A stretch of DNA of 64,000 bases, from assembly GCA_040394475.1 (NCBI GenBank), contig JBEBSD010000024.1, forward strand, positions 1 to 64,000, given 5' to 3'. The translations under genes were made by a program, and so were the position numbers. Source of the DNA: JBEBSD01 sp040394475. GTDB lineage: Bacteria; Bacteroidota; Bacteroidia; Cytophagales; Spirosomataceae. Every line of letters begins with the position of its first letter. Within the stretch, counting starts at the first letter, position 1. Shown here one piece after another: positions 8,248 through 17,585 of the stretch. The notes below the pieces were generated by a model. It ran no database searches. It had not been told where the DNA came from and saw only the letters and a program-made list of their open reading frames with translations.

Positions 8248-9450
8248 CTACTCGTAACCTGACGGGGTTTCCGGCTCATGGTATTCGTTTTCACTTTTGG
8301 CAATCACAATCGTGGCTACCCCATTTCCAATGATATTGGTAATGGCCCGGGCCTCGCTCATGAATTTATCCACACCCAGCAAAAAGGCCAGCCCCTCTAC
8401 CGGAATTTTATGCAGCGCGGTAAGCGTCGAGGCAAGCACGATAAAGCCGCTGCCGGTTACTCCTGCCGCCCCTTTGGAAGTAAGCATCAGGATTCCCAGA
8501 ATACTGGCCATTTCCCATGCCGAAAGGTGTACGTCATACAGCTGTGCTATAAAGATAACGGCCATCGACAGGTAGATGGAGGTACCGTCCAGGTTAAAGG
8601 AATAGCCCGTGGGCACAACCAATCCGACAACCGCTTTGCTGCACCCCATATTTTCCAGCTTTTTCATCAACGACGGCAAGGCCGATTCCGACGAAGAGGT
8701 CGCAAATACCAGCAGGAGTTCTTCCCGGATCGTTTTCAGGAATGTTACAATGCTCAGTTTATAATACCGCATAATCGCCCCAAGGACCCCGAATACAAAC
8801 AGGAACATCGTGAGGTAAACACAAAACATCAATTTCCCCAGTGGTATCAGCGTTTGAAGCCCGAATTTTCCGACGGCGTAGGATATGCCGCCGAATGCTC
8901 CCAGCGGCGCCAGGTACATCACAAAACGCAACGCTTTGAAAACGTACCCCGACAACCAGGACAATTTCGTCACGATGGTCATACGCTGCGGCAATTTATT
9001 GACTATTATTCCGGTAATGAGCGCCACCACCAGCACCTGCAAGGTAAAATTAGACATAAAAAACCCCCACCAGCTAAATTCTTCAACCGTAGCCTGGGTA
9101 TACTGGCTGGCATCCTGTGCCGCGAGGCCTTCCATGCTGATTCGTCCCGGTTTGGCATAATGGGCCACCAGGATTCCGAAAGCCAGGGCAAATGTGGTGA
9201 CTATTTCAAAATACACGAGTGCTTTCACCCCTACACGTCCCACTTTTTTGATATTCTCCACGCTACTGATCCCCAGCACGATGGTCAGGAATATAATGGG
9301 GCCGATAAAGATCTTGATAATGTCAATAAAGGTACGTCCCACTATATCCATTTTCACGCCGGTTTCCGGGTAAAAATGTCCCAGAATCACTCCACAGATA
9401 ATCGCCAGCAGTACATGGAAGGCAAGGTTGGAAACTACTTTTTTCAGCAC
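8248..9450 (-). CDS. Dicarboxylate/amino acid:cation symporter (SDF family)
   Basis: A 400-residue member of the sodium:dicarboxylate symporter family. The first re-entrant loop shows the serine-rich motif TSSSESALPSL (about 250) and the later helices carry GYSFNLDGTS and the TSKGAAGVTGSGF loop, all diagnostic of DctA/GltP/GltT transporters that import C4-dicarboxylates, glutamate or aspartate with H+ or Na+. Which substrate applies here is not decidable. It is 52 bases downstream of rhaT on the same strand. The long antisense frame over this gene is a shadow. Confidence 0.93.
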   Translation of the reverse strand: MLKKVVSNLAFHVLLAIICGVILGHFYPETGVKMDIVGRTFIDIIKIFIGPIIFLTIVLGISSVENIKKVGRVGVKALVYFEIVTTFALAFGILVAHYAKPGRISMEGLAAQDASQYTQATVEEFSWWGFFMSNFTLQVLVVALITGIIVNKLPQRMTIVTKLSWLSGYVFKALRFVMYLAPLGAFGGISYAVGKFGLQTLIPLGKLMFCVYLTMFLFVFGVLGAIMRYYKLSIVTFLKTIREELLLVFATSSSESALPSLMKKLENMGCSKAVVGLVVPTGYSFNLDGTSIYLSMAVIFIAQLYDVHLSAWEMASILGILMLTSKGAAGVTGSGFIVLASTLTALHKIPVEGLAFLLGVDKFMSEARAITNIIGNGVATIVIAKSENEYHEPETPSGYE

Positions 9451-9502
9451 AGGATAATGGTTTGTCAGGAATAAGGGCGTGAAGATATTAAAAAGCGACC
9501 GG

Positions 9503-10588
9503 CTACAGCGACCTCAGGTAATTGCCATATCCCACAATCAGTACGGACACGAGAATGACCACGATTCCAAGCACAATGGTGGTCAGTGTTTTTTTGGTTA
9601 CGCCCTTCCATTCATTAAGGATCAGTCCCCAGCTGTTGGCAACCAGAATGATGAAGGCCATATGGAGGATCCAGGAGCTGGGGCCGTTTCCGAGCTTACT
9701 TTCTCCCATGCCGTAGAAAAAGAACTGCATAAACCAGGTCGTACCGGCCAACGCCGAAAAGATGTAATTGGAAAGTAACGGCGTTTTGGTATTGGTATAA
9801 TCGCCAAAGCTTCTGTTACGGGCATTCAGGATCACGCACCAGATCAGGTTGGTCGTCAAACCTCCTAACAAAATAAGGATATAGGTCACATTGTTCTGAA
9901 ACAGGAACTCCCCCTCTCCCGGGTTCAGTGCTTTCCAAGCAGTATTGGCCTCTTCAGCCATGACCTTGCCCGCGTCGATCCCGAAAGCAAAGCAGGCGCT
10001 CAGGATTCCGGAGACGATTGAAACAACTAAACCCAGGCCAATTTTAAACTCGGTTTCCTCAATTGCGGCGGCATTAACGGCCTTCAGATCCTTGTCTTTC
10101 ATCCCGCCTGCCTTTCCGCACAGGATAATCCCGATGACACACACCAGCAAGCCCAGCAGGACCATCTGCCCCCAGCCATGTGTCAACAAATCATTGAGAG
10201 AATCTTTTCCCGGAGTCGGGTTGAAATTATAGTAAATAGACGGCAGCAAGGCTCCGAATACGGAGCAAAGCCCCAGAATGATGGAACTTCCCAGTGCCAC
10301 TCCCAGGTACCGGACGCCGAGTCCATAAGTCAAACCACCGATCCCCCAAAGCGCCCCAAAGAAATACGTGAGCCACAATACTCCGCCATCGGTATGCTCA
10401 ATAATGGCCATAAAATCAGGAATGGTCAGCCATGCCGAAAGAAAAGGCACAAACAACCAGGAGAAAATACCACCGACCAGCCAGTACGACTCCCATGACC
10501 ATTGTTTTACTTTTTTATAGGGAATGTAAAAACTACCGGAAGCGAACCCCCCGATAAAGTGAAAAATAACTCCAAATAAAGCTTGCAT
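9503..10588 (-). CDS. rhaT: L-rhamnose:H+ symporter RhaT
   Basis: A 361-residue, ten-helix membrane protein of the RhaT family (drug/metabolite transporter superfamily), with the N-terminal GGFASGSFYIPYKKVKQWSWE region and the C-terminal block SSWILHMAFIILVANSWGL that are typical of it. RhaT imports L-rhamnose with a proton. No rhamnose catabolic genes (rhaA, rhaB, rhaD) are in the window, so the assignment rests on the protein family only. It is the first gene of a leftward cluster of three unrelated symporters and a GH43-like enzyme. The upstream 442-base gap probably holds the promoter, but only weak matches are visible. Confidence 0.88.
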   Translation of the reverse strand: MQALFGVIFHFIGGFASGSFYIPYKKVKQWSWESYWLVGGIFSWLFVPFLSAWLTIPDFMAIIEHTDGGVLWLTYFFGALWGIGGLTYGLGVRYLGVALGSSIILGLCSVFGALLPSIYYNFNPTPGKDSLNDLLTHGWGQMVLLGLLVCVIGIILCGKAGGMKDKDLKAVNAAAIEETEFKIGLGLVVSIVSGILSACFAFGIDAGKVMAEEANTAWKALNPGEGEFLFQNNVTYILILLGGLTTNLIWCVILNARNRSFGDYTNTKTPLLSNYIFSALAGTTWFMQFFFYGMGESKLGNGPSSWILHMAFIILVANSWGLILNEWKGVTKKTLTTIVLGIVVILVSVLIVGYGNYLRSL

Positions 10589-11030
10589 GAAATAAGGGTT
10601 GGTTAAAAGGGTTAGCGGTAACTTCTGACTTAATCTTTATGATCACTCCTGATTAATCTGCGAAAGATGCGATTACAATCGTTTAACTGCCTCCTGTACT
10701 TTCCTGCTTCCGTCCCCGAATCAATCACCCGGCAAAAAGCCTTCGGGTTGCAGCCAGTTCAGGGGCGGATGCACGCGAACCTCCTGCTTTCTAATAAGAG
10801 CCTTGCCTGCTAAAACTATCCATTACCAGGCTATTTTAATTTAAACAACCGTCCGGTTGCTGCGCTGGTCTGATTTCTTCCTCCCGCCAGCGGCATCCGA
10901 TCTGCGGCGACACGGACCTCTCCTACCGGTAAACGCCCTCTTACAGGCCCTTCCCCTTACAAAATTCCGTACGGCTATTCTAAATCCGGTACTAATTAAT
11001 ATCGTAACTTGCGGGCTTTTAAGAAAACCA
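10589..11030. other. Divergent intergenic region, rhaT / aminotransferase
   Basis: 442 bases without a gene I can support. The open frame running into it from the right begins with a TTG at 10857 and has no coding character before ATG 11031. A weak -7-like TAACTTGC lies at about 11003-11010 before the aminotransferase. No tRNA, repeat or strong hairpin was seen. Confidence 0.6.
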
Positions 11031-12188
11031 ATGATTATAGAACCTGCGCAACGAACCCGCCAGACTTCCGAATATTATTTTTCAGTCAAGCTGGCGGCGG
11101 TTCGAAAACTGATAGCGGAAGGACATGATGTGATTAACCTCGGTATAGGGAATCCGGATATGGCGCCTTCGGCGAATACGCTCAACCGCTTAACGGAAGC
11201 TATCCGGATTACTTCCGCTCATGGCTACCCGCCGTATACCGGAATCCCGGAATTCCGGCAGGCAGTAGCCCGGTTCTATGCACATATTTACGGGGTATCG
11301 TTGGATCCGGACCGGGAGATACTTCCGCTCATCGGTTCCAAAGAAGGTATTACCCATATTTCCCTCACCTTTCTGGATCCGGGAGACGAAGTGCTGGTCC
11401 CGGAACTGGGCTACCCGGCTTACCGGGCAGTGAGCCTGATGACAGGTGCTGTGGTGAAAGAATACCCGCTGCGGGAAGCGTACGGCTGGCAGCCGGATTG
11501 GGAACAAATGGCGTCATTGGTATCGGCCCGTACAAAAATCATGTGGCTTAACTACCCGCACATGCCGACGGGCGCTCCGGCTACCCGGGAGCTTTTCGAA
11601 CAGGCGGTTGCCTTTGCACACCGGCATCGTATTTTACTCTGCCATGATAATCCCTACAGTCTTATCCTCCATAAAAAGGCCCCGCTGAGCCTGCTGGCAA
11701 TCCCCGGAGCCAAAGAAGTGGCTATTGAGCTGAATTCCATGAGTAAATCGCACAACATGGCCGGATGGCGCATCGGCTGGATGGCCGGGAGCGAGGATTA
11801 CCTGAAGACCGTTTTGAAAATCAAAAGCAATGTCGACTCCGGGATGTTTCAGGCCTTGCAAACCGCCGCTGCCGAAGCCCTGGGAAATTCTGATGAGTGG
11901 CATGCAGCACGCAACGAGGTGTACAGGGGCCGGCTGGAAGCAGCCGAAGCATTCCTGGCAGCGCTCGGCTGTACGTGGGATCGGGACCAGGAAGGCATGT
12001 TTCTCTGGGGGAAACTCCCCGATCATATCGGCTCCGCCGAACAGTTGGTAGATGACATCCTTTACAACAAGCACGTATTCATTGCGCCGGGGTTTATTTT
12101 CGGACCCAAAGGCGGACGCTATATCCGGCTGTCCTTGTGTATGCCTAAAGAGCGCATCCTGGAAGCTGTCAAACGAATTAACCGCTAA
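11031..12188 (+). CDS. Pyridoxal-phosphate class I/II aminotransferase
   Basis: A 385-residue fold-type I aminotransferase with substrate-loop NLGIGNPDMAPS, the GSKEGI phosphate-binding turn, NYPHMPTG, and the PLP lysine in SMSKSHNMAGWRIGW. It resembles the LL-diaminopimelate/aspartate aminotransferase group. Directly downstream (16 bases) is prephenate dehydrogenase, the same pairing seen in aromatic amino acid operons of Bacteroidota. It therefore probably transaminates phenylpyruvate, 4-hydroxyphenylpyruvate or a related keto acid; that role is inferred. ATG 11031 is preferred over an upstream TTG at 10857 because the family's N-terminus starts here. Confidence 0.9.
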   Translation: MIIEPAQRTRQTSEYYFSVKLAAVRKLIAEGHDVINLGIGNPDMAPSANTLNRLTEAIRITSAHGYPPYTGIPEFRQAVARFYAHIYGVSLDPDREILPLIGSKEGITHISLTFLDPGDEVLVPELGYPAYRAVSLMTGAVVKEYPLREAYGWQPDWEQMASLVSARTKIMWLNYPHMPTGAPATRELFEQAVAFAHRHRILLCHDNPYSLILHKKAPLSLLAIPGAKEVAIELNSMSKSHNMAGWRIGWMAGSEDYLKTVLKIKSNVDSGMFQALQTAAAEALGNSDEWHAARNEVYRGRLEAAEAFLAALGCTWDRDQEGMFLWGKLPDHIGSAEQLVDDILYNKHVFIAPGFIFGPKGGRYIRLSLCMPKERILEAVKRINR

Positions 12189-12204
12189 CATTTATCCATC
12201 CGAC

Positions 12205-13062
12205 ATGGTAGTAAGTATTATAGGAATAGGGCTATTGGGAGGCTCGCTGGCGTTAGCCCTGAGGGAAAAATATCCTCATATGACCCTGTCAGGAGTCGAC
12301 ACTTCCCGGGTCCATCAGAAAATTGCCCTGGCCAAAGGCATTGTAGACCGCATTGTTTCCTTTGAAGAGGCGGTAGAAACATCCGAGGTCTGTGTGCTTG
12401 CCACACCAGTCGACACGATCATGACGCTGCTGCCCGAGCTGCTCGACCGCATCCCGGAAGGGCGTACGGTGATGGATTTCGGATCTACTAAAGAACTGAT
12501 CTGTAAAATTGCCGACAAGCATCCCAAGCGGCGGCAATTTGTCGCTGTACACCCCATGGCCGGCACCGAAGATTCAGGCCCCGGCTCCGCATTTACACAG
12601 CTGCTTCCCGGCCAGAATGTCATCATATGCGACCGGAGTAAGAGCGCGCCTGATTCCGTCGCGCTGGTTGAAGCCTTTTTAAAGGATATTGGCATGAATA
12701 TTCATTACATGACCCCCAAAGAGCACGACCTGCACCTGGCCTATGTCTCTCACCTGAGCCACGTCAGCTCTTTTGCGCTGGGATTGACAGTCCTGGAGAA
12801 AGAGAAGAATGAGAAAGCCATTTTCCGTATGGCGGGAACGGGGTTTTCCTCGACTGTTCGCCTGGCAAAGAGTTCTCCCCAAATGTGGGCGCCCATTTTT
12901 AAACAAAATAAAGCCAACGTTTCCAAGGCGCTGGGCGATTATATCGAATCCCTGCAACGTTTCAAAGCGGCTATTGACGCGGATGAAATCACCGACAGCC
13001 TCAACTTTATGACCCGCGCCAACGACATCCGGCGGATATTGGCGGGCATTGAAAAGAAATAG
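12205..13062 (+). CDS. tyrA: Prephenate dehydrogenase
   Basis: A 285-residue NAD(P)-dependent prephenate dehydrogenase, which makes 4-hydroxyphenylpyruvate for tyrosine. The Rossmann loop GIGLLGGSLAL is at the N-terminus. The conserved active-site stretch FGSTKELI and then VHPMAGTEDSGPGSAF follow, and the C-terminal half is the helical dimerisation domain with HLSHVSSFALG. No chorismate mutase or ACT domain is fused. ATG 12205 is chosen because it opens directly on the Rossmann strand MVVSIIGIG. It is in an operon with the preceding aminotransferase. The TAG stop is part of the terminator stem. Confidence 0.95.
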   Translation: MVVSIIGIGLLGGSLALALREKYPHMTLSGVDTSRVHQKIALAKGIVDRIVSFEEAVETSEVCVLATPVDTIMTLLPELLDRIPEGRTVMDFGSTKELICKIADKHPKRRQFVAVHPMAGTEDSGPGSAFTQLLPGQNVIICDRSKSAPDSVALVEAFLKDIGMNIHYMTPKEHDLHLAYVSHLSHVSSFALGLTVLEKEKNEKAIFRMAGTGFSSTVRLAKSSPQMWAPIFKQNKANVSKALGDYIESLQRFKAAIDADEITDSLNFMTRANDIRRILAGIEKK

Positions 13063-13082
13063 CCGGCAGCAAACTGCCGGCT
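13061..13082 (+). terminator. Hairpin overlapping the prephenate dehydrogenase stop
   Basis: Perfect 9-bp stem AGCCGGCAG (13061-13069) / CTGCCGGCT (13074-13082) with a CAAA loop. The last two bases of the stop codon begin the stem. Only a short ATTT follows, so it is a weak intrinsic terminator or an mRNA 3' end stabiliser. Confidence 0.6.
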
Positions 13083-13169
13083 ATTTGCGCGATCTATCCG
13101 CACGTTTGAGACCCGCTGTCGGAAAGCCGCACTTTCACTGTCTGCGCGACCCGTCCGGGGCGGACCATG

Positions 13170-14045
13170 TTATTTCTTTATTGACGGCAACTTGGTTTTC
13201 CAATCATTCAGCCCGGCTTCAATTTGTCCTTTATAAAAGCTCTTGAAGGCATCATTTCCGGAGGCCTCCCCTACGGTGAGCGCTTTCTGCGCAACCGGGA
13301 TAGCCTCGCCGACCTTGCCCAGTTTACTCAAAATCTGGGCCTTCAGCCAAAGGTTATTAAAAGTCTCCTTCAGGCCAATCGACTTGTCTGCCATCGCAAG
13401 CGCCTGATCCAGGTTCTGGCCTTTGTTCAGCATATAACCGGCTGCCATCTGCAGGGTAGCGGGGTCTTCCGGCTTTTCAGCAACGGCTTTTTTAATGCTT
13501 TCCGTCGTCAGTGAAGTAGTGGCTACTTCAAGCTTCACCGGAACGACCACACCGGCCCAGGATAGCGTCAAGGTAGCCGTACTGTCAGTCAGATCGGCAA
13601 AACCTATTGTGAACGTCTCGGTAGCCGGTCCGGAAAGCGCATTCACGCTTATACTGGCCACATCATTGGATTTGCTGTAGCCGCCGATTCCATCCTTAAA
13701 ATTAGCATTCAGCATCACCGTCCAGGATCCGCCGGCCGGAATTGAAAAGAGCGCGTATTTCCCGGCCGGCACCTTTTTCCCGCCAAAGGTAAAATCAGTA
13801 GCAGCTTCTAGTGTAGTCGCCGCGTTAGCGCCTGTCCGCCATACCTCTCCGGTCGGGCCCAGGGGAGTTCCCGGCCCGAACGCCTGTCGTCCCTTCAGAG
13901 ACGGGCGTGAATAGGTAACCGTAAAATCGGTAATTCCAACGGTTTGCTTAATCGTCGCCCCAGGGCTTGGCTGAGGGGTACGTTGTGCAAGTGTGGTACC
14001 CACGATACCAAACAGCAATGCACACACCAGAAAATACTTCTTCAT
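13170..14045 (-). CDS. Secreted DUF2911 protein with C-terminal TPR-like repeats
   Basis: A 291-residue exported protein: signal peptide to about residue 20 (TTLAQ), then a DUF2911 domain (about 22-170) with the characteristic RPSLKGRQAFG, GEVWRTGANAATTL and VPAGKYALFSIP blocks. A helical TPR-like tail of about 110 residues follows, from QMAAGYMLNKGQNLDQAL onward. DUF2911 has no known biochemical function and is common in Bacteroidota. The protein is presumably periplasmic or attached to the envelope. It is convergent with tyrA and divergent from the NUDIX gene. A minus-strand near-consensus -7 box (TATTTTCG) lies upstream. Confidence 0.9.
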   Translation of the reverse strand: MKKYFLVCALLFGIVGTTLAQRTPQPSPGATIKQTVGITDFTVTYSRPSLKGRQAFGPGTPLGPTGEVWRTGANAATTLEAATDFTFGGKKVPAGKYALFSIPAGGSWTVMLNANFKDGIGGYSKSNDVASISVNALSGPATETFTIGFADLTDSTATLTLSWAGVVVPVKLEVATTSLTTESIKKAVAEKPEDPATLQMAAGYMLNKGQNLDQALAMADKSIGLKETFNNLWLKAQILSKLGKVGEAIPVAQKALTVGEASGNDAFKSFYKGQIEAGLNDWKTKLPSIKK

Positions 14046-14120
14046 ATTCTTTTTGAGTTTAATAAATAATAATGTCGTTTTTTTGCGAAAATAACCACTT
14101 TAATCGAATTTACTAGCGTT

Positions 14121-14675
14121 ATGCACAGAGATTCCCTGCTCCGGCTCCTCCAGAATCATCACCCTTCCGACCCCGACGAAGCCCGTATGCTCCGGGATAT
14201 CACCCATTTCACCCGGGCTAACTCCCGCTGTTTTGACCGCTCCCTCGTACCGGGCCATATCACGGCCTCAGCCTGGATTCTGTCACCGGACAGCACACAG
14301 GTACTCTTACTGAATCACCGGAAACTCAATCGCTGGTTCCAGCCCGGGGGGCATTGTGACGGTGACCCTGACGTGCTGGGAGTGGCGCTGAAAGAAGCAC
14401 GGGAAGAAACCGGACTCGACCTGACTGCCCGGCAGGCACAGCCTTTGTGGGATGTCGATATTCATACCATTCCGGAAAATACAGGCGTACCGGAACACCT
14501 GCATTATGATGTACGGTTCCTGTTCCGCGCAGCCGCCGGACAAATTCCGCAGGTAAACAGCGAATCCCGGGAAATCCGTTGGGTTTCCCTGCCTGAAGTG
14601 GTGCATTATAACGACAGCGAATCCCTGCTCCGGATGGCCCGCAAGACACTGGCCTTATCGTTTGACGAATTTTAA
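14121..14675 (+). CDS. NUDIX hydrolase with variant Nudix box
   Basis: A 184-residue NUDIX-domain protein. The motif begins GGHCDGDPDVLGVAL and ends KEAREETGL, so compared with the canonical GX5EX7REUXEEXGU the first Glu is Pro and the Arg is Lys, while the catalytic EExG is intact. This GGHCDGDPD version is typical of a subgroup often annotated only as NUDIX hydrolase. Substrates of such proteins are nucleoside diphosphates linked to another moiety, and the specific one is unknown. Its 3' end overlaps the convergent subtilase gene by 21 bases. Confidence 0.9.
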   Translation: MHRDSLLRLLQNHHPSDPDEARMLRDITHFTRANSRCFDRSLVPGHITASAWILSPDSTQVLLLNHRKLNRWFQPGGHCDGDPDVLGVALKEAREETGLDLTARQAQPLWDVDIHTIPENTGVPEHLHYDVRFLFRAAAGQIPQVNSESREIRWVSLPEVVHYNDSESLLRMARKTLALSFDEF

Positions 14676-16574
14676 TGTTTTAAACGTATCATTCCCGATA
14701 CGGAGCCGGAGCCAGTAAAATCCGGGCGGCAGCCCTTCCACAGGGATACTGATTTCAGGAGCTGCAGCGTATTCCCGTCCGAGCATCGTCTGCCCCGTCA
14801 CGGAAATCACTGTTGCGGTCAATTTCCCGTTGGCCATCGTTCCGCGAAAGCCCAGATGGAGTTCGGATAAGACCGGATTGGGCCAGAGCGACACTTCTTC
14901 CGGTTCCGGTTCGGCGGCGGTGATCACCAGCTGCACCCGTGCTATTTCCGAATAAGCCCCTGCCTGCTGGTACACCACCAATGCACGCACCCGGTACGCA
15001 TATTCTCCGGATGCATATAAGGTATCGCTCTCATAAGCCGTTGTGGTAAGGGTCGCTATCTTTGTAAATTCTCCACCATTATACGATCGCTCCAGCTCAT
15101 ACACGACGTCCATTTCGGGCATATAGCGCCAGGAAAGACTTACGACATTACCCGACACGGTCGTTGCCAACGCCGTTGGCATGTCTATGGCCATTACCGC
15201 ATAATAAGGCACTCCATAGCCCAGTTCACTGTCAGGATTCGCTGCCTGGTGCCCCATTGACTTAAGAAGTCCGATAATTTCCTGAGCGGTTTTATCCGGA
15301 TGCATCTGCCAGATCAACGCGGCAAATCCGCTTACCAGCGGAGCCGAAAATGAGGTCCCCATACTGGACGACACCCCGCCGGCGGAATTTCCCACTCTCA
15401 CTGCCGAACCCAGGCCGACTACGTCCGGTTTGAGTGTTCCCTCAGCATTAGGTCCTATCGAACTGAAAGGAGCCCGCTGAAGCGAAGCGTTTACGGCCCC
15501 CACCGTCAGAACGGAATCGACATCCGCCGGCGCCGTAATGTAGGTCCAGGCCTTATTTCCTTCATTCCCCGCAGAAATCACCAGCAGCATCCCGGTCCGG
15601 GCGGCCATGCGGGCTGCTCTGGAAATAATGGCCGTATGGCCGTCCATGTCCGCGTAAGTATAATCATCCGCCGCATTGTCAAACGTGGAGTATCCCAGTG
15701 AGGTATTGATAATATCTACCCCGATACTGTCTGCCCTTTCCGCCGCCAGCAGCCAGGTCACTTCCTCATAGAGGGTCTCATTAGGTGCATTTTCGGTACG
15801 GTACAGCACAAAGCCCGCGTCAAATGCGGCGCCGATCAGGGTACCTTCTTTCCGGGCTGCGATCGTACTGAGGACATTCAGACCGTGGCTGTGATCGTTG
15901 TAGACGTTTGTTTCATTGGCTACAAAATCGTAGGTGTCCAACACCCTTCCGCCGGCGTACAGATCGGTCAGGTAATCCTGACTGTCTGCATTCGTAAAAC
16001 CCGAATCCAGTACTCCTATAAGCATTCCCGAGCCGGTATAGCCTTTGTTATGCAGGGCAGGTACTCCCATCAGTTCCAGTTGTGTCCTGCTTAACCCATA
16101 ATCCAGCTCCGCTACTTTTTCGAATTTATCAGCCTGTTCCGACACGCCGGTTCTTGCGGTCACCAGGTTCGCCGGCGCGAGCATCCGGTCGCGTTCAATC
16201 CCTTTAAAATAAGGAAGTTCCCGAATGGCCTCCAGCTGTTCGGTGTTCGCACTTACCACGACCCCGTTAAACCACCGGGTAGCGTAATAGACATACGCGC
16301 CCGTCGCTTTCACCCCCGCGATATAGTTGGGATTCACCGGCAGATCAGCCGCTGTCAGTTCGATTTGCTGTTTGACGCGACGCTGGATCGCCCGCTCGGT
16401 CAAAAACTCCTCCGGCCGGTCGACGGCATAGGGAGAACCTGCTTTATCGGTAAACAACACCAGGTAACGGGGATCATTCTGGGCATAGCCCGGGCACGCT
16501 CCCGCAACCATCAGCCAGCACGCCGACAGCCACCGGGCAATTCTTATATAATTCATTCCGGCAAACACATTCAT
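14655..16574 (-). CDS. Secreted subtilisin-family protease with type IX sorting domain
   Basis: A 639-residue S8 serine protease. Order: signal peptide (to about 31), propeptide-like region (about 35-150), catalytic domain with D190 (GVLDSGF), H230 (DHSHG), oxyanion Asn337 (SAGNEG) and S408 (GTSFSAP), a fibronectin-type III-like module (about 465-550), and a C-terminal type IX sorting domain (about 565-639) beginning LWPNPV and ending TLKFVKR. The triad is complete, so it should be active. The sorting domain predicts export by the type IX system to the cell surface or medium, which fits the gldJ gene in the window. A near-match -7 box (TATCTTTA, minus strand) lies upstream. Confidence 0.94.
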   Translation of the reverse strand: MNVFAGMNYIRIARWLSACWLMVAGACPGYAQNDPRYLVLFTDKAGSPYAVDRPEEFLTERAIQRRVKQQIELTAADLPVNPNYIAGVKATGAYVYYATRWFNGVVVSANTEQLEAIRELPYFKGIERDRMLAPANLVTARTGVSEQADKFEKVAELDYGLSRTQLELMGVPALHNKGYTGSGMLIGVLDSGFTNADSQDYLTDLYAGGRVLDTYDFVANETNVYNDHSHGLNVLSTIAARKEGTLIGAAFDAGFVLYRTENAPNETLYEEVTWLLAAERADSIGVDIINTSLGYSTFDNAADDYTYADMDGHTAIISRAARMAARTGMLLVISAGNEGNKAWTYITAPADVDSVLTVGAVNASLQRAPFSSIGPNAEGTLKPDVVGLGSAVRVGNSAGGVSSSMGTSFSAPLVSGFAALIWQMHPDKTAQEIIGLLKSMGHQAANPDSELGYGVPYYAVMAIDMPTALATTVSGNVVSLSWRYMPEMDVVYELERSYNGGEFTKIATLTTTAYESDTLYASGEYAYRVRALVVYQQAGAYSEIARVQLVITAAEPEPEEVSLWPNPVLSELHLGFRGTMANGKLTATVISVTGQTMLGREYAAAPEISIPVEGLPPGFYWLRLRIGNDTFKTLKFVKR

Positions 16575-16824
16575 CTGATTTCACTTTTCCGGGGATAAAG
16601 ATAACGGGTTCCCGGCTGGCTTGAAAATGAAGCAGGGGATTAAATTACAAATTCGAAGACTTCCATTCGTTGAAACAGGCTATTGGCCGTGTTTACAATC
16701 AGTTCAATTTCTTCTCCCCGGAAACAGTACCCGCATCGTGCACCTATACAGCGTCGCTGCGCATTAGTGTCCCACCGCTTGGCTCGTTTACAGGAAAACG
16801 CCGGAGAAAGCAGCCGTTTAGCTT

Positions 16825-17574
16825 TCAGGACCGGTTGTTCTGCAATGCGTTAAGGACCTTCTTCAATTCCGCTTTACTTCCCGAAGGAATTGAGATTTTT
16901 TCATTGAAATTGCTAAAATAAATATAGTTCTGGTCGAAACGTTCGATATGATCCAGATTGATAATATAAGATCTTGACAACCGGAAAAAGCTAGTTTCCG
17001 GCAAATACTGAGAGAGATAGGTAAGGTTTCCCGTCACGGTAACCGCTTTCTCTTTGGTTGTCAGATGAATGATGGAGTAGACACGGCTCGCCTGAATCAG
17101 CAAGATTTCTTTTTTAGGAATCTTCTTATAAATATCTTTAATCTTAACAAAGATATTCTCCGGGATATAGTCCTTTGTGCGGTTCCCGGCCCGGCTTTGA
17201 GAAAAATAGTAATACGCCAGTTCCACCTGGTAGGCGAGTTCATTATGCCGGAAAGGTTTAAGCAGATAGGCCGCCGGCAGGGTTTCTTTAGCCCTCATAA
17301 ATATTTCCGGTCCTGAATTAGCAGTCAGGTAAATTATCGGCATCCAGTTATGTTCAAGTAATTCTTTTGCAATAGCAATCCCGTCTAAAGCGGATTTTTT
17401 CAGGATAACATCCAGTATCGCGATATCAGCAGGGTTTTTCTTAATCGAAGCCATCGCTTCCTGGTAATTTTTAGTAATAGCCGTTATCTGGTGACCCGCT
17501 TCTTCCAATGTTACTTTCAGATCGGTTGCCGTAATAATTTCGTCTTCTAAAATAAGAATTTTCAATGATTGCAT
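16825..17574 (-). CDS. LytTR-type DNA-binding response regulator
   Basis: A 249-residue response regulator. The receiver domain (about 1-120) keeps the acidic pair ED, the phospho-acceptor D55 (AILDVIL), the Thr of YLTA and K106 (LLKPF). The C-terminal half is a LytTR DNA-binding domain with FFRLSRSYIINLDHI. It is the partner of the histidine kinase directly upstream. A TTG at 17587-17589 overlapping the kinase stop would add five residues; ATG 17574 is preferred because it gives the usual receiver N-terminus. No target operon can be named from the sequence. Confidence 0.92.
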   Translation of the reverse strand: MQSLKILILEDEIITATDLKVTLEEAGHQITAITKNYQEAMASIKKNPADIAILDVILKKSALDGIAIAKELLEHNWMPIIYLTANSGPEIFMRAKETLPAAYLLKPFRHNELAYQVELAYYYFSQSRAGNRTKDYIPENIFVKIKDIYKKIPKKEILLIQASRVYSIIHLTTKEKAVTVTGNLTYLSQYLPETSFFRLSRSYIINLDHIERFDQNYIYFSNFNEKISIPSGSKAELKKVLNALQNNRS

Positions 17575-17585
17575 ATAGAGGTGAT

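Noticed and set aside
8278..9474. 398-codon plus-strand frame over the dicarboxylate symporter gene
   Set aside because: It lies fully antisense to a gene with clear family motifs, and its translation is His/Gln/Arg-rich without any domain.
10857..11030. TTG-started 58-residue extension of the aminotransferase
   Set aside because: No family similarity before ATG 11031, and the sequence looks like intergenic DNA.
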